Assembly: GCA_003818205.1 (NCBI GenBank)
Contig: RPRQ01000051.1
Coordinates: forward strand, 1 to 33,764
DNA: 33,764 nt
Reading direction: 5' to 3'
Source of the DNA: Bacteroidales bacterium
GTDB lineage: Bacteria > Bacteroidota > Bacteroidia > Bacteroidales > Tenuifilaceae
Below are positions 1-7,974 of the stretch, in pieces. The number at the start of each line of letters is the position of its first letter. Position 1 is the first letter of the stretch. Below the pieces are notes generated by a model. That model was not told where the DNA came from. It saw only the letters and a program-made list of their open reading frames with translations, and did no database searches. The translations under genes were made by a program, and so were the position numbers.

Positions 1-31
1 CGCAAGCGTTGTGTTTTCACTTTGTGGTCCC

Positions 32-47
32 TGCCTGCCGGCAGGCA
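32..47. repeat. GC-rich 16-bp perfect palindrome
   Basis: TGCCTGCCGGCAGGCA is a perfect palindrome in an otherwise AT-rich stretch. The bases to its left (TTTGTGGT) resemble the reverse strand of the CACAGAG-type repeat seen at 5271-5307 and 33592-33642. It looks like a member of a dispersed family of short palindromes. No gene is visible in 1-144. Confidence 0.6.
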
Positions 48-144
48 AGGTTTGCGAGAAACTATTATTGACTTTTTAGGCAGCCTCTTTTTTTATTTCT
101 AACATTTTTATTTAATAATTATCGTTAGATAACAATTTTTTACA

Positions 145-152
145 TATTTTTG
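145..152 (+). promoter_or_regulatory. Candidate -7 promoter element for rplS
   Basis: TATTTTTG matches the Bacteroidetes -7 consensus TAnnTTTG and lies 87 bp before the chosen rplS start. No good TTTG -33 element sits 19-21 bp upstream, so the call rests on the -7 box alone. Confidence 0.4.
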
Positions 153-239
153 CGACCTGAAATCGTACGCATTCCCTAACACGGACATAGGAACCTGTAA
201 TATTGCGTATATGTGGACCAAACCATAAAAACAGAAAAG

Positions 240-602
240 ATGGATTTAATTAAAGTAGCCGAGAGTTCTTTCGCAACAGAAGCTAAAGAACACCCCGAAT
301 TTAGAAGTGGCGACACAGTTACCGTTCACTATAAAATTATTGAGGGTAACAAGGAAAGAATACAGAACTACCGTGGTGTAGTTATTCAACGAAAAGGTAG
401 TGGTGCTACAGAATCATTTACAGTTCGTAAGGTTTCTGGCGGTATTGGGGTTGAAAGAATATTCCCATTGAATTCCCCCTTTATCGATCAAATCGAAGTG
501 AATAAAAAAGGTAAGGTTCGTAGAGCACGTATTTACTACCTACGTGACCTAACCGGTAAAAAAGCTCGTATTAAAGAGAAGAAGAGAAAAGCCGAAGCTT
601 AA
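240..602 (+). CDS. rplS: 50S ribosomal protein L19
   Basis: L19 is a large-subunit ribosomal protein at the 30S-50S interface. The 120-residue product begins [11 protein letters not shown] and has the family core: [13 protein letters not shown], the basic [14 protein letters not shown] segment, the [15 protein letters not shown] stretch, and a lysine/arginine-rich C-terminus ([20 protein letters not shown]). The length is normal for the family. The frame stays open upstream to a GTG at 213, but L19 proteins of this phylum normally begin at the MDLI position, so the ATG at 240 is preferred. A strong terminator follows 8 bp after the stop, so the gene is probably transcribed alone or as the last gene of a unit. 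The identification is secure. Confidence 0.97.
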   Translation: MDLIKVAESSFATEAKEHPEFRSGDTVTVHYKIIEGNKERIQNYRGVVIQRKGSGATESFTVRKVSGGIGVERIFPLNSPFIDQIEVNKKGKVRRARIYYLRDLTGKKARIKEKKRKAEA

Positions 603-610
603 ATACAACA

Positions 611-645
611 AAAAAAATCCCTCGAAAAAATCGAGGGATTTTTTT
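611..645 (+). terminator. Rho-independent terminator of rplS
   Basis: A perfect 15-bp stem (611-625 with 631-645) closes an AAAAA loop. The GC part is TCCCTCGA/TCGAGGGA and the 3' arm ends in seven T. It lies directly after the rplS stop codon. Confidence 0.95.
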
Positions 646-653
646 ACCAACCC

Positions 654-684
654 TTTGTCAAATCCAAAATAAAGCCTACCTTTG
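654..684 (+). promoter_or_regulatory. Bacteroidetes-type promoter of tRNA-Arg
   Basis: TTTG at 654-657, a 19-bp spacer, then TACCTTTG at 677-684 match the primary-sigma consensus of Bacteroidetes (TTTG-N19-21-TAnnTTTG) exactly. The promoter sits about 40 bp before the tRNA. It is the best promoter in the window and strong phylum evidence. Confidence 0.85.
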
Positions 685-724
685 CACCCGAAATGTAGTT
701 GAAAGAAATTAAAAAAATATTATT

Positions 725-798
725 GGCTCCGTAGCATAACTGAATAGTGCATCTGACTACGGATCAGAAGGTTCGGGGTTTGAATCCCTGCGGAGTCA
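725..798 (+). tRNA. tRNA-Arg, anticodon ACG
   Basis: All arms fold: acceptor 725-731 with 791-797 (one G-U), D stem GCAT/GTGC, anticodon stem TCTGA/TCAGA with loop CTACGGA (anticodon ACG at 759-761), and T stem CGGGG/CCCTG. The discriminator base is A798; CCA is not encoded. It would read CGN codons after A34 is deaminated to inosine. Oddity: position 19 is A (743) instead of G and position 56 is T (781) instead of C, so the universal G19-C56 elbow pair appears replaced by A19-U56. A promoter lies upstream and a terminator directly downstream. Confidence 0.96.
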
Positions 799-803
799 CA
801 ACG

Positions 804-838
804 AAAGGCTATCCTACAAGGATGGTCTTTCTTATTTT
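804..838 (+). terminator. Terminator of tRNA-Arg
   Basis: AAAGGCTATCC (804-814) pairs with GGATGGTCTTT (820-830) through two G-U wobbles over a TACAA loop, followed by CTTATTTT. It begins 5 bp after the tRNA. Confidence 0.75.
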
Positions 839-914
839 GAATAAACTCATTATTATCAACGATGTCAGCAGGGATCATGAGCAGCATGTGCGCATGCCCT
901 GAGGGAAGCGAACT

Positions 915-945
915 AATCCCTGCGGAGTCACAACGAAAGGCTATC
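915..945 (+). repeat. 31-bp duplicate of the tRNA-Arg 3' end
   Basis: Bases 915-945 are identical to 783-813: the last 16 bases of the tRNA (from the T loop onward), the short spacer, and the first arm of the terminator. The copies are 132 bp apart and in the same orientation. There is no tRNA body before the second copy. Further fragments lie around it: CAGCAGGGATNATGAG at 866-881 and 997-1012, and CGATGTCAG at 860-868 and 1015-1023. The arrangement resembles att-site remnants of elements that integrated at the tRNA end, but no integrase is present. Confidence 0.9.
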
Positions 946-966
946 TATAACCGATAGCCTTTTTTT
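936..966 (+). terminator. Second copy of the tRNA terminator
   Basis: AAAGGCTATC (936-945) and GATAGCCTTT (953-962) form a perfect 10-bp stem over a 7-base loop, followed by more T. It is the duplicate of the terminator at 804-838 and has a better stem than the first copy. Confidence 0.85.
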
Positions 967-1720
967 GTTTCAATACGCTCACCAATACCTATGGAACAGC
1001 AGGGATAATGAGTTCGATGTCAGAAACAATTTAAGTACTAAACTAGCAATATTTATTTTGTTGAAGTAAATGAAAAAATAGAATACTAGCTGCCGATAGG
1101 CAGTCTCCAGCTCCATTCTTCAAAAAAATATGCCATTAGCATTAATAATCAATACAATAATGAAACTTTTTTTATATCGAACTCTCATTATTTTAAAAAC
1201 ATTTTTCGAGAAAAACCGTATAAAGAAAACACTAAATGTAGTTGAATCATTTTCTTTAGTCGTAAACAATAAAAACCTTCGATTTTCTTTTGATTGATTT
1301 TTTTGGCAAGCAATTTGTTATTCAAAACCAATAATGGAATGTGGTGAAAAACTAACTAGTGTTATGTTAATCATACTATGAGGTAATAGCATTCAGAACT
1401 ACAACCGGACGGGTTAACCCATCGGTTAGAATAAAAATGTAATAATACATACTTAACATTACACTAGATTTATTTTCAAACGATTAATTAAATTCTATTT
1501 AAATCATTATAACGTTAGATTCTGTAGAATTGAACTAATCGATTTTGCAATTGTTAGAACGAAAATGTAAGCATAAGCTTGTTTCAACATTAAATTATTC
1601 GCTATTGTCATATTTCTTAATGTTATATGGTATAACAATGCAAAAAGTATTTAATTTTACTCCCTATAAAGGAGTTTCAAATAAATTTTCACCCAATAAA
1701 CACTAACTAAAACAAAAAAA
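967..1720. other. 750-bp AT-rich intergenic region
   Basis: No convincing ORF on either strand, no RNA gene recognised and no clear promoter. Two hairpins stand out: CTGCCGATAGGCAG near 1090-1103, and a nested near-palindrome at 1403-1427 (outer AACCG/CGGTT, inner GGGTTAACCC). The last 100 bp must hold the promoter of the lipoprotein gene at 1721, but no TAnnTTTG box is evident. Confidence 0.6.
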
Positions 1721-2803
1721 ATGAAAACAAAGAACCTATTAATGCTACTTGCCATTGCAGGTATGATGATTTTTGCTTCTTGCAAAAAGGATGAGACCCC
1801 CGCTCCTCTTACAAAGGAAGAAGCCACTATTGAGTTAACCTCTATTGAGGAGAATTATCTAACTGATATAGAGGGTTATGAAACATCAGAAGCGGCCCAA
1901 GCAATGAGTTTTGCTGAAAATCTTGATTTATCTTTTAGTAATGATTTGAAAAAAGCCCCCATTAATAATAAGGAGTCATTCCAAAAGAGCATAGTAAAAA
2001 CTTACTACTCATTTTTGGCTAAAGAGAATAGCGATGAATCTTTACTCGATTTTGATTTCGAAAACAACGTAGGTACATGGAATAAAGTGAATGGCGAATG
2101 GGTCAGAACACCTGACCAAACCAATAAAATAGTTGTGATTTTCTCCTTCAAAGGAGGAACAAAAAATGGAACCCTAACCTTTTACGATTACGCTAAAAAG
2201 ACTATCTCATTCGATGGTGAAAACGAAACCTACATGAGCAACCTTAGTAGTAAAGTTGAAATTGTTGGCATGGTAAACCCTGTAGCAACTCGTAAATACA
2301 CAGCAAACCTGTCATACTCATCAACATCCATGAAGATGTCATTTAAGTTTGATTATACCCTAGGCATTTACTCTAGTACAACCTCATTTGCACTTGAAGG
2401 AAATCGATCAGGTGGTACAATATCAGTATTAAATGAAATTAAGAAAAGTGATGATATTATAAGATCAACCTCATTCACAATGAAGTTAACAGATATTCAA
2501 ACCGGTTCCTTAATTGTTGATGCTAAGTATAGAATTAAAGATATTATAATAAAATGGGCTATCAATATCAATAGCACCACCAATTTTGATGGAAACCCTA
2601 GCGATTTTCAAAATATTTCCGTTTGGACAGCTGGTGGAGCAAAGGTTGCTGATGTAATATTTAGAAGCGAAGAAGGTGAATGGATACCTTACTTCAAGTT
2701 CGCCGATAACTCCGAAGTTATTGTTTCTGTATTCTTTAGCGAACAGCTAATGGACAACATCTTTGATTTTAACGATACACTTTTTTATTTTAACTTCAAA
2801 TAA
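1721..2803 (+). CDS. Surface-type lipoprotein of unknown function, paralog 1
   Basis: I do not recognise the family. The 360-residue product begins with a lipoprotein signal peptide (hydrophobic residues 6-19, then S20-C21), with KKDE directly after the cysteine. This acidic/lysine patch resembles the export signal that sends Bacteroidetes lipoproteins to the cell surface. The rest is soluble and probably rich in beta strands. It is a paralog of the next gene: shared stretches include the DFDFENNVGTW region, GMVNPVATRKYTA near the middle, and the C-terminal EGEWIPYFKFADNSE segment. A perfect terminator follows the stop codon, so the two paralogs are transcribed separately. It might be a cell-surface binding or adhesion protein, but nothing in the sequence shows a ligand. 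Confidence 0.85.
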   Translation: MKTKNLLMLLAIAGMMIFASCKKDETPAPLTKEEATIELTSIEENYLTDIEGYETSEAAQAMSFAENLDLSFSNDLKKAPINNKESFQKSIVKTYYSFLAKENSDESLLDFDFENNVGTWNKVNGEWVRTPDQTNKIVVIFSFKGGTKNGTLTFYDYAKKTISFDGENETYMSNLSSKVEIVGMVNPVATRKYTANLSYSSTSMKMSFKFDYTLGIYSSTTSFALEGNRSGGTISVLNEIKKSDDIIRSTSFTMKLTDIQTGSLIVDAKYRIKDIIIKWAININSTTNFDGNPSDFQNISVWTAGGAKVADVIFRSEEGEWIPYFKFADNSEVIVSVFFSEQLMDNIFDFNDTLFYFNFK

Positions 2804-2824
2804 AAAGTATTATTACCGTTTATA

Positions 2825-2858
2825 AAAAAAGCGTGGAGAAAAAACTCCACGCTTTTTT
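2825..2858 (+). terminator. Terminator between the paralogous lipoprotein genes
   Basis: AAAAAAGCGTGGAG (2825-2838) pairs perfectly with CTCCACGCTTTTTT (2845-2858) over an A6 loop. It is a classical intrinsic terminator for the gene ending at 2803. Confidence 0.95.
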
Positions 2859-2922
2859 CATAGGCAATAGCCATTCGATTTAATTAAAGTATTAGCTTTA
2901 CATACAAAATGAAAATCGGAAA

Positions 2923-4005
2923 ATGAAACCTAAAAAACTTCTCCCATTGTTAGCCATTGCTTGCGTTCTATTATTCTTTTCATGTAAGAAAGACGATTTG
3001 CCTAGCCCCCTATCTGTTGAAGAAGCGAGTGAAGAGCTAACAACCACAAACAATGAATTTATCTCACAAATGATCACTCATGAGAACTCGGATGGATTAA
3101 CCACCCTTGATGCAGCATCCAAGATTAATATCGATTTCAGCATCCCTCTTAAAACAACAATTTTCAATAACAACATATTAACCGATATTAAAGGTAGCGA
3201 ATACGAATTTGAACCTCGCTATATTGAATTTGACTTTGAATCAAAAAAGGGGACATGGACCTATAACGCCACATCATTAATATGGGATCACAACACAACA
3301 TCTCCAACCGATAAGGTTGTTATTAAATTTTCGATTAATGAAGGAATCGATAGCTACACCCTTACCTATTCCGATTTCATAAACGATACCTATGATGATG
3401 AAAAAACTAGCATACCCTACATTAAGCAAATAAAAGCCCAAATAGATAAAGAGGGACAGGTGAATCCTGTAATTACATGGGAATACACAGCATCAAGAAC
3501 TGCTAGTTCCGGTAATACTAAGCATGTATATACTCACGATGGTTTTATTAAAACAATCAATAACGTTATTAGCAAAAGCATAAGTACCTCAACCGCTACT
3601 GATACATATAATTGTTCAACTAAACTTGAAAAGGGCGGTAAGATAATTACCGCCAATTCAACTAAAGGAGTTGTAACCAGACCAAACATTGAAAAAAATA
3701 ATGAATTTTCCGTTTCCATTGAAGCAAAGATCAGGGTAATGAATGTTGTTCTTCTAATTGATAATAAAAGAGATCAAAACACGAATATCGAAGACCCAAA
3801 CACCTACATTACTATCGCTGTTGAAAAGCCGAATGGAGCTAAGGTTTGTAAAATCATTTATAAATCAGTAGAAGGGAAATACGAACCATATTTTGAATTC
3901 AATGATGGATCGCAAAAATCTATAGTAGAATATTTTAGCAAACCGCTATACTCACAGGTCTTCAATTTCATTAGTAGTCTCGAATATTTGGGGGCAAGAG
4001 AATAG
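2923..4005 (+). CDS. Surface-type lipoprotein of unknown function, paralog 2
   Basis: The 360-residue product has exactly the same length as the preceding paralog and the same plan: signal peptide, S20-C21 lipobox, then KKDDLPSPL. Shared landmarks are IEFDFESKKGTW, QVNPVITWEYTA and the C-terminal EGKYEPYFEFNDGS. The middle regions differ strongly, so the duplication is old. The family is not recognised and no enzymatic motif is visible. The ATG at 2923 places the signal peptide at the N-terminus, and no longer alternative looks better. No clear terminator follows; an A/T-rich weak inverted repeat lies around 4023-4062. Confidence 0.85.
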   Translation: MKPKKLLPLLAIACVLLFFSCKKDDLPSPLSVEEASEELTTTNNEFISQMITHENSDGLTTLDAASKINIDFSIPLKTTIFNNNILTDIKGSEYEFEPRYIEFDFESKKGTWTYNATSLIWDHNTTSPTDKVVIKFSINEGIDSYTLTYSDFINDTYDDEKTSIPYIKQIKAQIDKEGQVNPVITWEYTASRTASSGNTKHVYTHDGFIKTINNVISKSISTSTATDTYNCSTKLEKGGKIITANSTKGVVTRPNIEKNNEFSVSIEAKIRVMNVVLLIDNKRDQNTNIEDPNTYITIAVEKPNGAKVCKIIYKSVEGKYEPYFEFNDGSQKSIVEYFSKPLYSQVFNFISSLEYLGARE

Positions 4006-4130
4006 CAAGTACTATTTCTCTGTTTTAAAAAAGATTGAAGTTTCATACGTTTTTTAAACCCTTAACCTCCCAATTCATTTGACTTTCCTCTCCAATTTCA
4101 TTAACTTACCTGTGATAAAAACCAACCGCC

Positions 4131-5231
4131 ATGGAAGAAAAACTTATAACAATCACCACCGAGAGCCAAGCTAGCGCGCTAGTCCTCCAAAGCTACCTCA
4201 AATCCAATGGCATTGAAGCCTATCTGCACAACGAAAACCTTGTTCAACCAATGGTTGCGGAGGGTGTACAGGTTCAAATCAAGGAGTCGGATGTGGAAAA
4301 AACGCTTAAACTACTGACCGAACAGCACCCGAAAGAACATCCGACCAGAATGAATGGGCCAAGAAAAATTCTTGTACCCATAGACTTCTCAACCCCATCG
4401 CAGAATGCGGCAAGGTTTGCGTTACACCTTGCTTCGAAGTATGGCTCTGAGATTAAGCTGGTTCATGTTTTCAACTCACCCATGGTGGATATGATTCCAT
4501 TCACCGATGCGGCAAGCATTCAGATTGATATTGATATCAGCTATAATGTTCTCCATAATAATGCCAAGAAAAAGCTTATAAAATTTTATGATGACCTTAA
4601 AATTTTTGCCGATAAGCTAAAACTGAATAAAATAAAAATTGGGTACTCGCTTGTTGAAGGTTACGCAGCTTATGGTATTATTGAGATGAGCCAAAGGTAT
4701 AAACCAGGAATAATCGTTATGGGAACAAAGGGCGATGGGTATCGAAGTTCTGAGCTTGTAGGCAGCGTAGCGTCGGAAGTATCGGATGAAACCCAAATCC
4801 CCCTTCTCGTTATCCCCGAAGCAGCAGTAATGAAAGGCGTTGATGAGGTTAAAAATGTGCTTTACGCCACAAACTTTGACTCGTGCGATTTCAAGGCCAT
4901 CCGCAAGTTGATTAGCATAACCTCTGCTTTTCATGTAAACCTATACTGCCTGCATGTTTCAACTGAACCCGATATGGCTATTCAACAGGCAAAAATGAAT
5001 AGCCTAAAAGCTTACTTTAAAGAGGTTAGCCCTAAAATAAGGGTTGAATGTACTTTAGTTCATGGGAAAGACGTTGTTAAAGAATTCAGAAGCTATATGG
5101 CTGAAAAAAACATTAGCCTTGTTGCATTAACCGTGCTAAAGCGTAACCTGATATACAAAATGCTTAACCCATCCATCACTAAACGAATGCTTTACCAATC
5201 GGATGTGCCGGTGCTGCTGTTCCATGCGTAA
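4131..5231 (+). CDS. DUF2007 plus tandem universal stress protein domains
   Basis: This is a cytoplasmic 366-residue protein with three parts. Residues 3-66 resemble the DUF2007 'putative signal transducing' domain. Residues 78-230 form a universal stress protein (UspA) domain, starting RKILVPIDFS and carrying the ATP-binding pattern G-2x-G-9x-G(S/T) as G198-TK-G201 through G211-S212. Residues 240-366 form a second UspA-like domain (KNVLYATNFDS to VPVLLFHA) that lacks this glycine motif. The family binds ATP or other nucleotides and helps survival under stress; here the first domain should bind and the second look structural. Tandem Usp proteins are common; the DUF2007 fusion is the less usual part. 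Neighbours give no further clue. Confidence 0.9.
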   Translation: MEEKLITITTESQASALVLQSYLKSNGIEAYLHNENLVQPMVAEGVQVQIKESDVEKTLKLLTEQHPKEHPTRMNGPRKILVPIDFSTPSQNAARFALHLASKYGSEIKLVHVFNSPMVDMIPFTDAASIQIDIDISYNVLHNNAKKKLIKFYDDLKIFADKLKLNKIKIGYSLVEGYAAYGIIEMSQRYKPGIIVMGTKGDGYRSSELVGSVASEVSDETQIPLLVIPEAAVMKGVDEVKNVLYATNFDSCDFKAIRKLISITSAFHVNLYCLHVSTEPDMAIQQAKMNSLKAYFKEVSPKIRVECTLVHGKDVVKEFRSYMAEKNISLVALTVLKRNLIYKMLNPSITKRMLYQSDVPVLLFHA

Positions 5232-5506
5232 TTAATTTGAAAATGCAAAAATTTGAAAATTTGTAACTATTCACCACAGACACAGAGGACACGGAGGTTC
5301 AGAGAGGTATTTCTTATGGTTTATCCGTATTCTATTTCTACATAGTTCTCAACGCACTCAAAGTTTAAGTGGATTTTTTATCTTCAGGGTTCTTATAATT
5401 ACTTCTATGGCTCTCTGTGTTTCCTGCTGCAGGTCTGAGTCTCTGTTTGTTTTTTTCTTTCTATGTATTTTGATTTGCTCCTGAGTAGTCATGAGAATTT
5501 TGAGAA
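5232..5506. other. Intergenic region built of degenerate repeats
   Basis: 275 bp between convergent genes. 5233-5262 repeats AATTTGAAAAT-like words. 5271-5307 holds a CACCACAGACACAGAGGACACGG-type tract. 5409-5449 holds a second tract in the opposite orientation, interrupted by the hairpin CCTGC-T-GCAGG (5423-5433). No ORF or clear terminator was found. Confidence 0.65.
5409..5449 (-). repeat. CACAGAG-type repeat containing a CCTGC/GCAGG hairpin
   Basis: Read on the minus strand, the tract contains CAGAGACTCAG, the hairpin at 5423-5433, then AAACACAGAGAG. The hairpin sits inside the repeat, as a different hairpin does at 33592-33642. This suggests insertion of short palindromes into CACAGAG-type repeats. 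Confidence 0.55.
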
Positions 5507-7015
5507 TTAAGCTCCTAGTAAATTGAATAATTTTGGTTTTTCAACGGCAAAAGCAATACCTATAAAGATTAGCAGAAGTAGAGTGTGGAAAAGGAATTGC
5601 AGAATTCGACCATCAAATACGATTAGAACATTCATCAAGTAGAGGGTAACGGCAAGTCCAAGATAGCCAAAGAATTTTTTAAGGTTATACTGAATCGGAA
5701 AGTACTTTTGTCCGATAAGATACGAAAGCACCATCATTGCAGCATAACAGATAAAGGTTGCCCATGCAGAACCGTAGTAACCATAAATCAGATGATCTGG
5801 CGAAAGCGGAATCCACCATAAATTCAGAGCTAGCGTAATAGCTGCTCCGATGATCGAAATCCAAGCACCCCATATGGTTTTACCAACCAGCTTATACCAA
5901 ATCGAAAGATTATAGTAAACACCCAAGAAAAGATTTGCAAGCATTAATACAGGTATTACACTCCTACCCTCGCGATAGTTTGCTCCAATAAACGTAAGAA
6001 CAAAATCATCTAGATAGACCATTGTTGTTAAGAAAATCAAAGAAACAACGATGATAAAGTAGTCCATAATACGAGCATATACCAACTTGGCATCCTTTTC
6101 CTTGGCTTGAGCAAAGAAGAATGGTTCAGCTGCATATTTGTATGCCTGAATAAAAATGGTCATCAGAATCGAAATCTTGTAACACGCCGAGTATATTCCC
6201 ACCTGAGACGCCGCTAAACCTTGAGGCAGTAAATACCGAAGTAAAAGCCTATCAAACGTTTCGTTGACGATGCCCGCCATCCCTGCAAAAAGCAGCGGGA
6301 AAGCATAAAAAAGCATCCTCTTCCAAACATCAGGATGTATCCTCCATTTCGTTGCTACAATCTCAGGAAATAAGAGTACTAGGGTGACTCCACTTGCTAT
6401 GAGATTTGAAATAAATATGTATTCGATACCCCAATCGGAACGGTAGAATAGCTTAATGAAGCTCGCTAAAAATCCATCTCCAAAATGATTAACGATATAA
6501 GGACAGAATAGGATTAGAAAAAAATTCAACGCAATATTAATGATGATATTAACCATCTTTATCGAAGCAAACCGCATGGCCTTATTCTGCGCACGAAGCC
6601 TTGCAAAAGGGATTGATGATATTGCATCGATAGCTAGAATCCACCCAAACCAAATGATATATATACTATAATCCGCATAGTCAATTAGCTTGGCAATCGG
6701 TTGGGCAAACCACGAAACCACAACGAGGAATAGAATAGACGATAAAAGCAGTGAAATCATGCCAGTACTATAAACCTTCTCCTTCTCAACCTCATTATCC
6801 TTCTCGTAGAAACGAAAGAAAGCCGTTTCCATTCCATAGGTTAAAACTATCATCAATAGGGCACCATAGGAATAAAAAACGCTAACGTTTCCATACGCTT
6901 CAGGGAGGAAAACACGGGTATAGAAAGGGACAAGAAGGTAGTTCAGAATTCGACCAAGAATACTTGGGATTCCGTAAATGGCAGTTTGTCCGGCAAGCCG
7001 ATTAATTGGATTCAC
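5507..7015 (-). CDS. Polysaccharide flippase, Wzx/MOP superfamily
   Basis: The 502-residue integral membrane protein has about 12-14 hydrophobic helices and the typical N-terminus of oligosaccharide-lipid flippases: LAGQTAIYGIPSILGRILNY, then LLVPFYTRVF and the AYGNVSVFYSYGALLMIVLTYGMETAFFRF region. Such proteins move lipid-linked sugar units across the inner membrane for capsule, O-antigen or exopolysaccharide assembly. No glycosyltransferase or polymerase gene lies nearby, so this is a stand-alone copy. The only start that keeps the conserved N-terminus is GTG at 7015. A TATCTTTG box lies at 7028-7021 on the same strand, only 5 bp before the GTG, so the transcript may have almost no leader. 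The substrate is unknown. Confidence 0.9.
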   Translation of the reverse strand: MNPINRLAGQTAIYGIPSILGRILNYLLVPFYTRVFLPEAYGNVSVFYSYGALLMIVLTYGMETAFFRFYEKDNEVEKEKVYSTGMISLLLSSILFLVVVSWFAQPIAKLIDYADYSIYIIWFGWILAIDAISSIPFARLRAQNKAMRFASIKMVNIIINIALNFFLILFCPYIVNHFGDGFLASFIKLFYRSDWGIEYIFISNLIASGVTLVLLFPEIVATKWRIHPDVWKRMLFYAFPLLFAGMAGIVNETFDRLLLRYLLPQGLAASQVGIYSACYKISILMTIFIQAYKYAAEPFFFAQAKEKDAKLVYARIMDYFIIVVSLIFLTTMVYLDDFVLTFIGANYREGRSVIPVLMLANLFLGVYYNLSIWYKLVGKTIWGAWISIIGAAITLALNLWWIPLSPDHLIYGYYGSAWATFICYAAMMVLSYLIGQKYFPIQYNLKKFFGYLGLAVTLYLMNVLIVFDGRILQFLFHTLLLLIFIGIAFAVEKPKLFNLLGA

Positions 7016-7037
7016 GTAAGCAAAGATAATTATAAAA

Positions 7038-7072
7038 AGTTAAGAGTTAAAAGTTGAGAGTTTAGAGTTAAT
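7038..7072 (+). repeat. Five tandem heptamers AGTTNAN
   Basis: Five consecutive 7-bp units follow without gap: AGTTAAG, AGTTAAA, AGTTGAG, AGTTTAG, AGTTAAT. They lie in the divergent intergenic region between the flippase and the gene at 7212, where the upstream part of the flippase promoter would be. Confidence 0.8.
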
Positions 7073-7211
7073 ATTTATGATAAACTGAATATGATAAAAA
7101 AACTGCTAGCGTCTGGAATACCTTGTACGTAAATTAGATAAAGGTTTTTTATACTCAACTCTACTTTAAAACAGAGGAGTAAGTTCCTGAATTCGTTTTT
7201 TTTCACTAATT

Positions 7212-7952
7212 ATGCATGTAAAAATTCTAGTAATGAATTATATGCAAAAAATTATTGTTGACGAAGCCCTATTCAATCAATATCCTGACTTTAAAAGAGG
7301 AATTATTGTAGTTACCTACATTGAAAATAATACAAGTAATGAATATATTAAAGCACTCTTAGATAATGAGATAAAGAACAGAATGGGAACCAATTGTGTT
7401 GATTATGAGCCTGTTAAAGCATGGAGCGATGCACATAGTAAATTTGGGTCTAACCCCAATAAATTCCCTCCATCAATAAAATCATTACTTAAACGAATTC
7501 AATCAGGTAGCGGGTTTCCATTCATCAATTCGGTGGTGGCACTCTTCAACTATATCTCCATTAAATACCTCATACCCTGTGGTGGTGATGACACTGATAA
7601 AATTGAGGGAAATCTTCGCCTTGGCTTTTCAAATGGAAATGAATTTTTCATTCCGCTAGGAAGCGTTGAACAAGAAACGCCCTTACAGGGAGAGGTAATC
7701 TATTACGATGATATAACCCTAAATGTAATGTGCAGACGTTGGAACTGGCGTAATGGAGATTTTACGAAAATTACAGAGCATACAAAACAATTGGTAATCA
7801 ATATAGATGGTATTGGAAGTGTATCTCTCTCAATTATTGAATCAGCAAGGGATGAGCTGGCTAAACTGCTGATTGAAAATTGTAACGCTCAGCTAAAAAC
7901 AGGTTTATTGGATATGGATAATCATGAATTTGAATTAAATATGGTTTACTAA
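7212..7952 (+). CDS. Stand-alone B3/4 (tRNA-synthetase editing-like) domain protein
   Basis: The C-terminal two thirds resemble the B3/B4 domain that edits mischarged tRNA in the phenylalanyl-tRNA synthetase beta subunit. The family signature is visible as PPSIKSLLKRIQSGSGFPFINS, then FNYISIKYLIPCGGDD, GEVIYYDD and CRRWNWRNGDFTKI. Free-standing B3/4 proteins are known and are presumed to act on aminoacyl-tRNA or amino acids, but few have been tested. The coordinates give the longest frame (246 residues). In-frame ATGs at 7233 and 7242 are alternatives, and 7242 (MQKIIVDEALFNQYPDF) best matches the usual N-terminus. The next gene follows after 22 bp in the same direction, so the two are probably co-transcribed. 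Confidence 0.85.
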   Translation: MHVKILVMNYMQKIIVDEALFNQYPDFKRGIIVVTYIENNTSNEYIKALLDNEIKNRMGTNCVDYEPVKAWSDAHSKFGSNPNKFPPSIKSLLKRIQSGSGFPFINSVVALFNYISIKYLIPCGGDDTDKIEGNLRLGFSNGNEFFIPLGSVEQETPLQGEVIYYDDITLNVMCRRWNWRNGDFTKITEHTKQLVINIDGIGSVSLSIIESARDELAKLLIENCNAQLKTGLLDMDNHEFELNMVY

Positions 7953-7974
7953 TTAACTCTAAAAACTTACGAAC

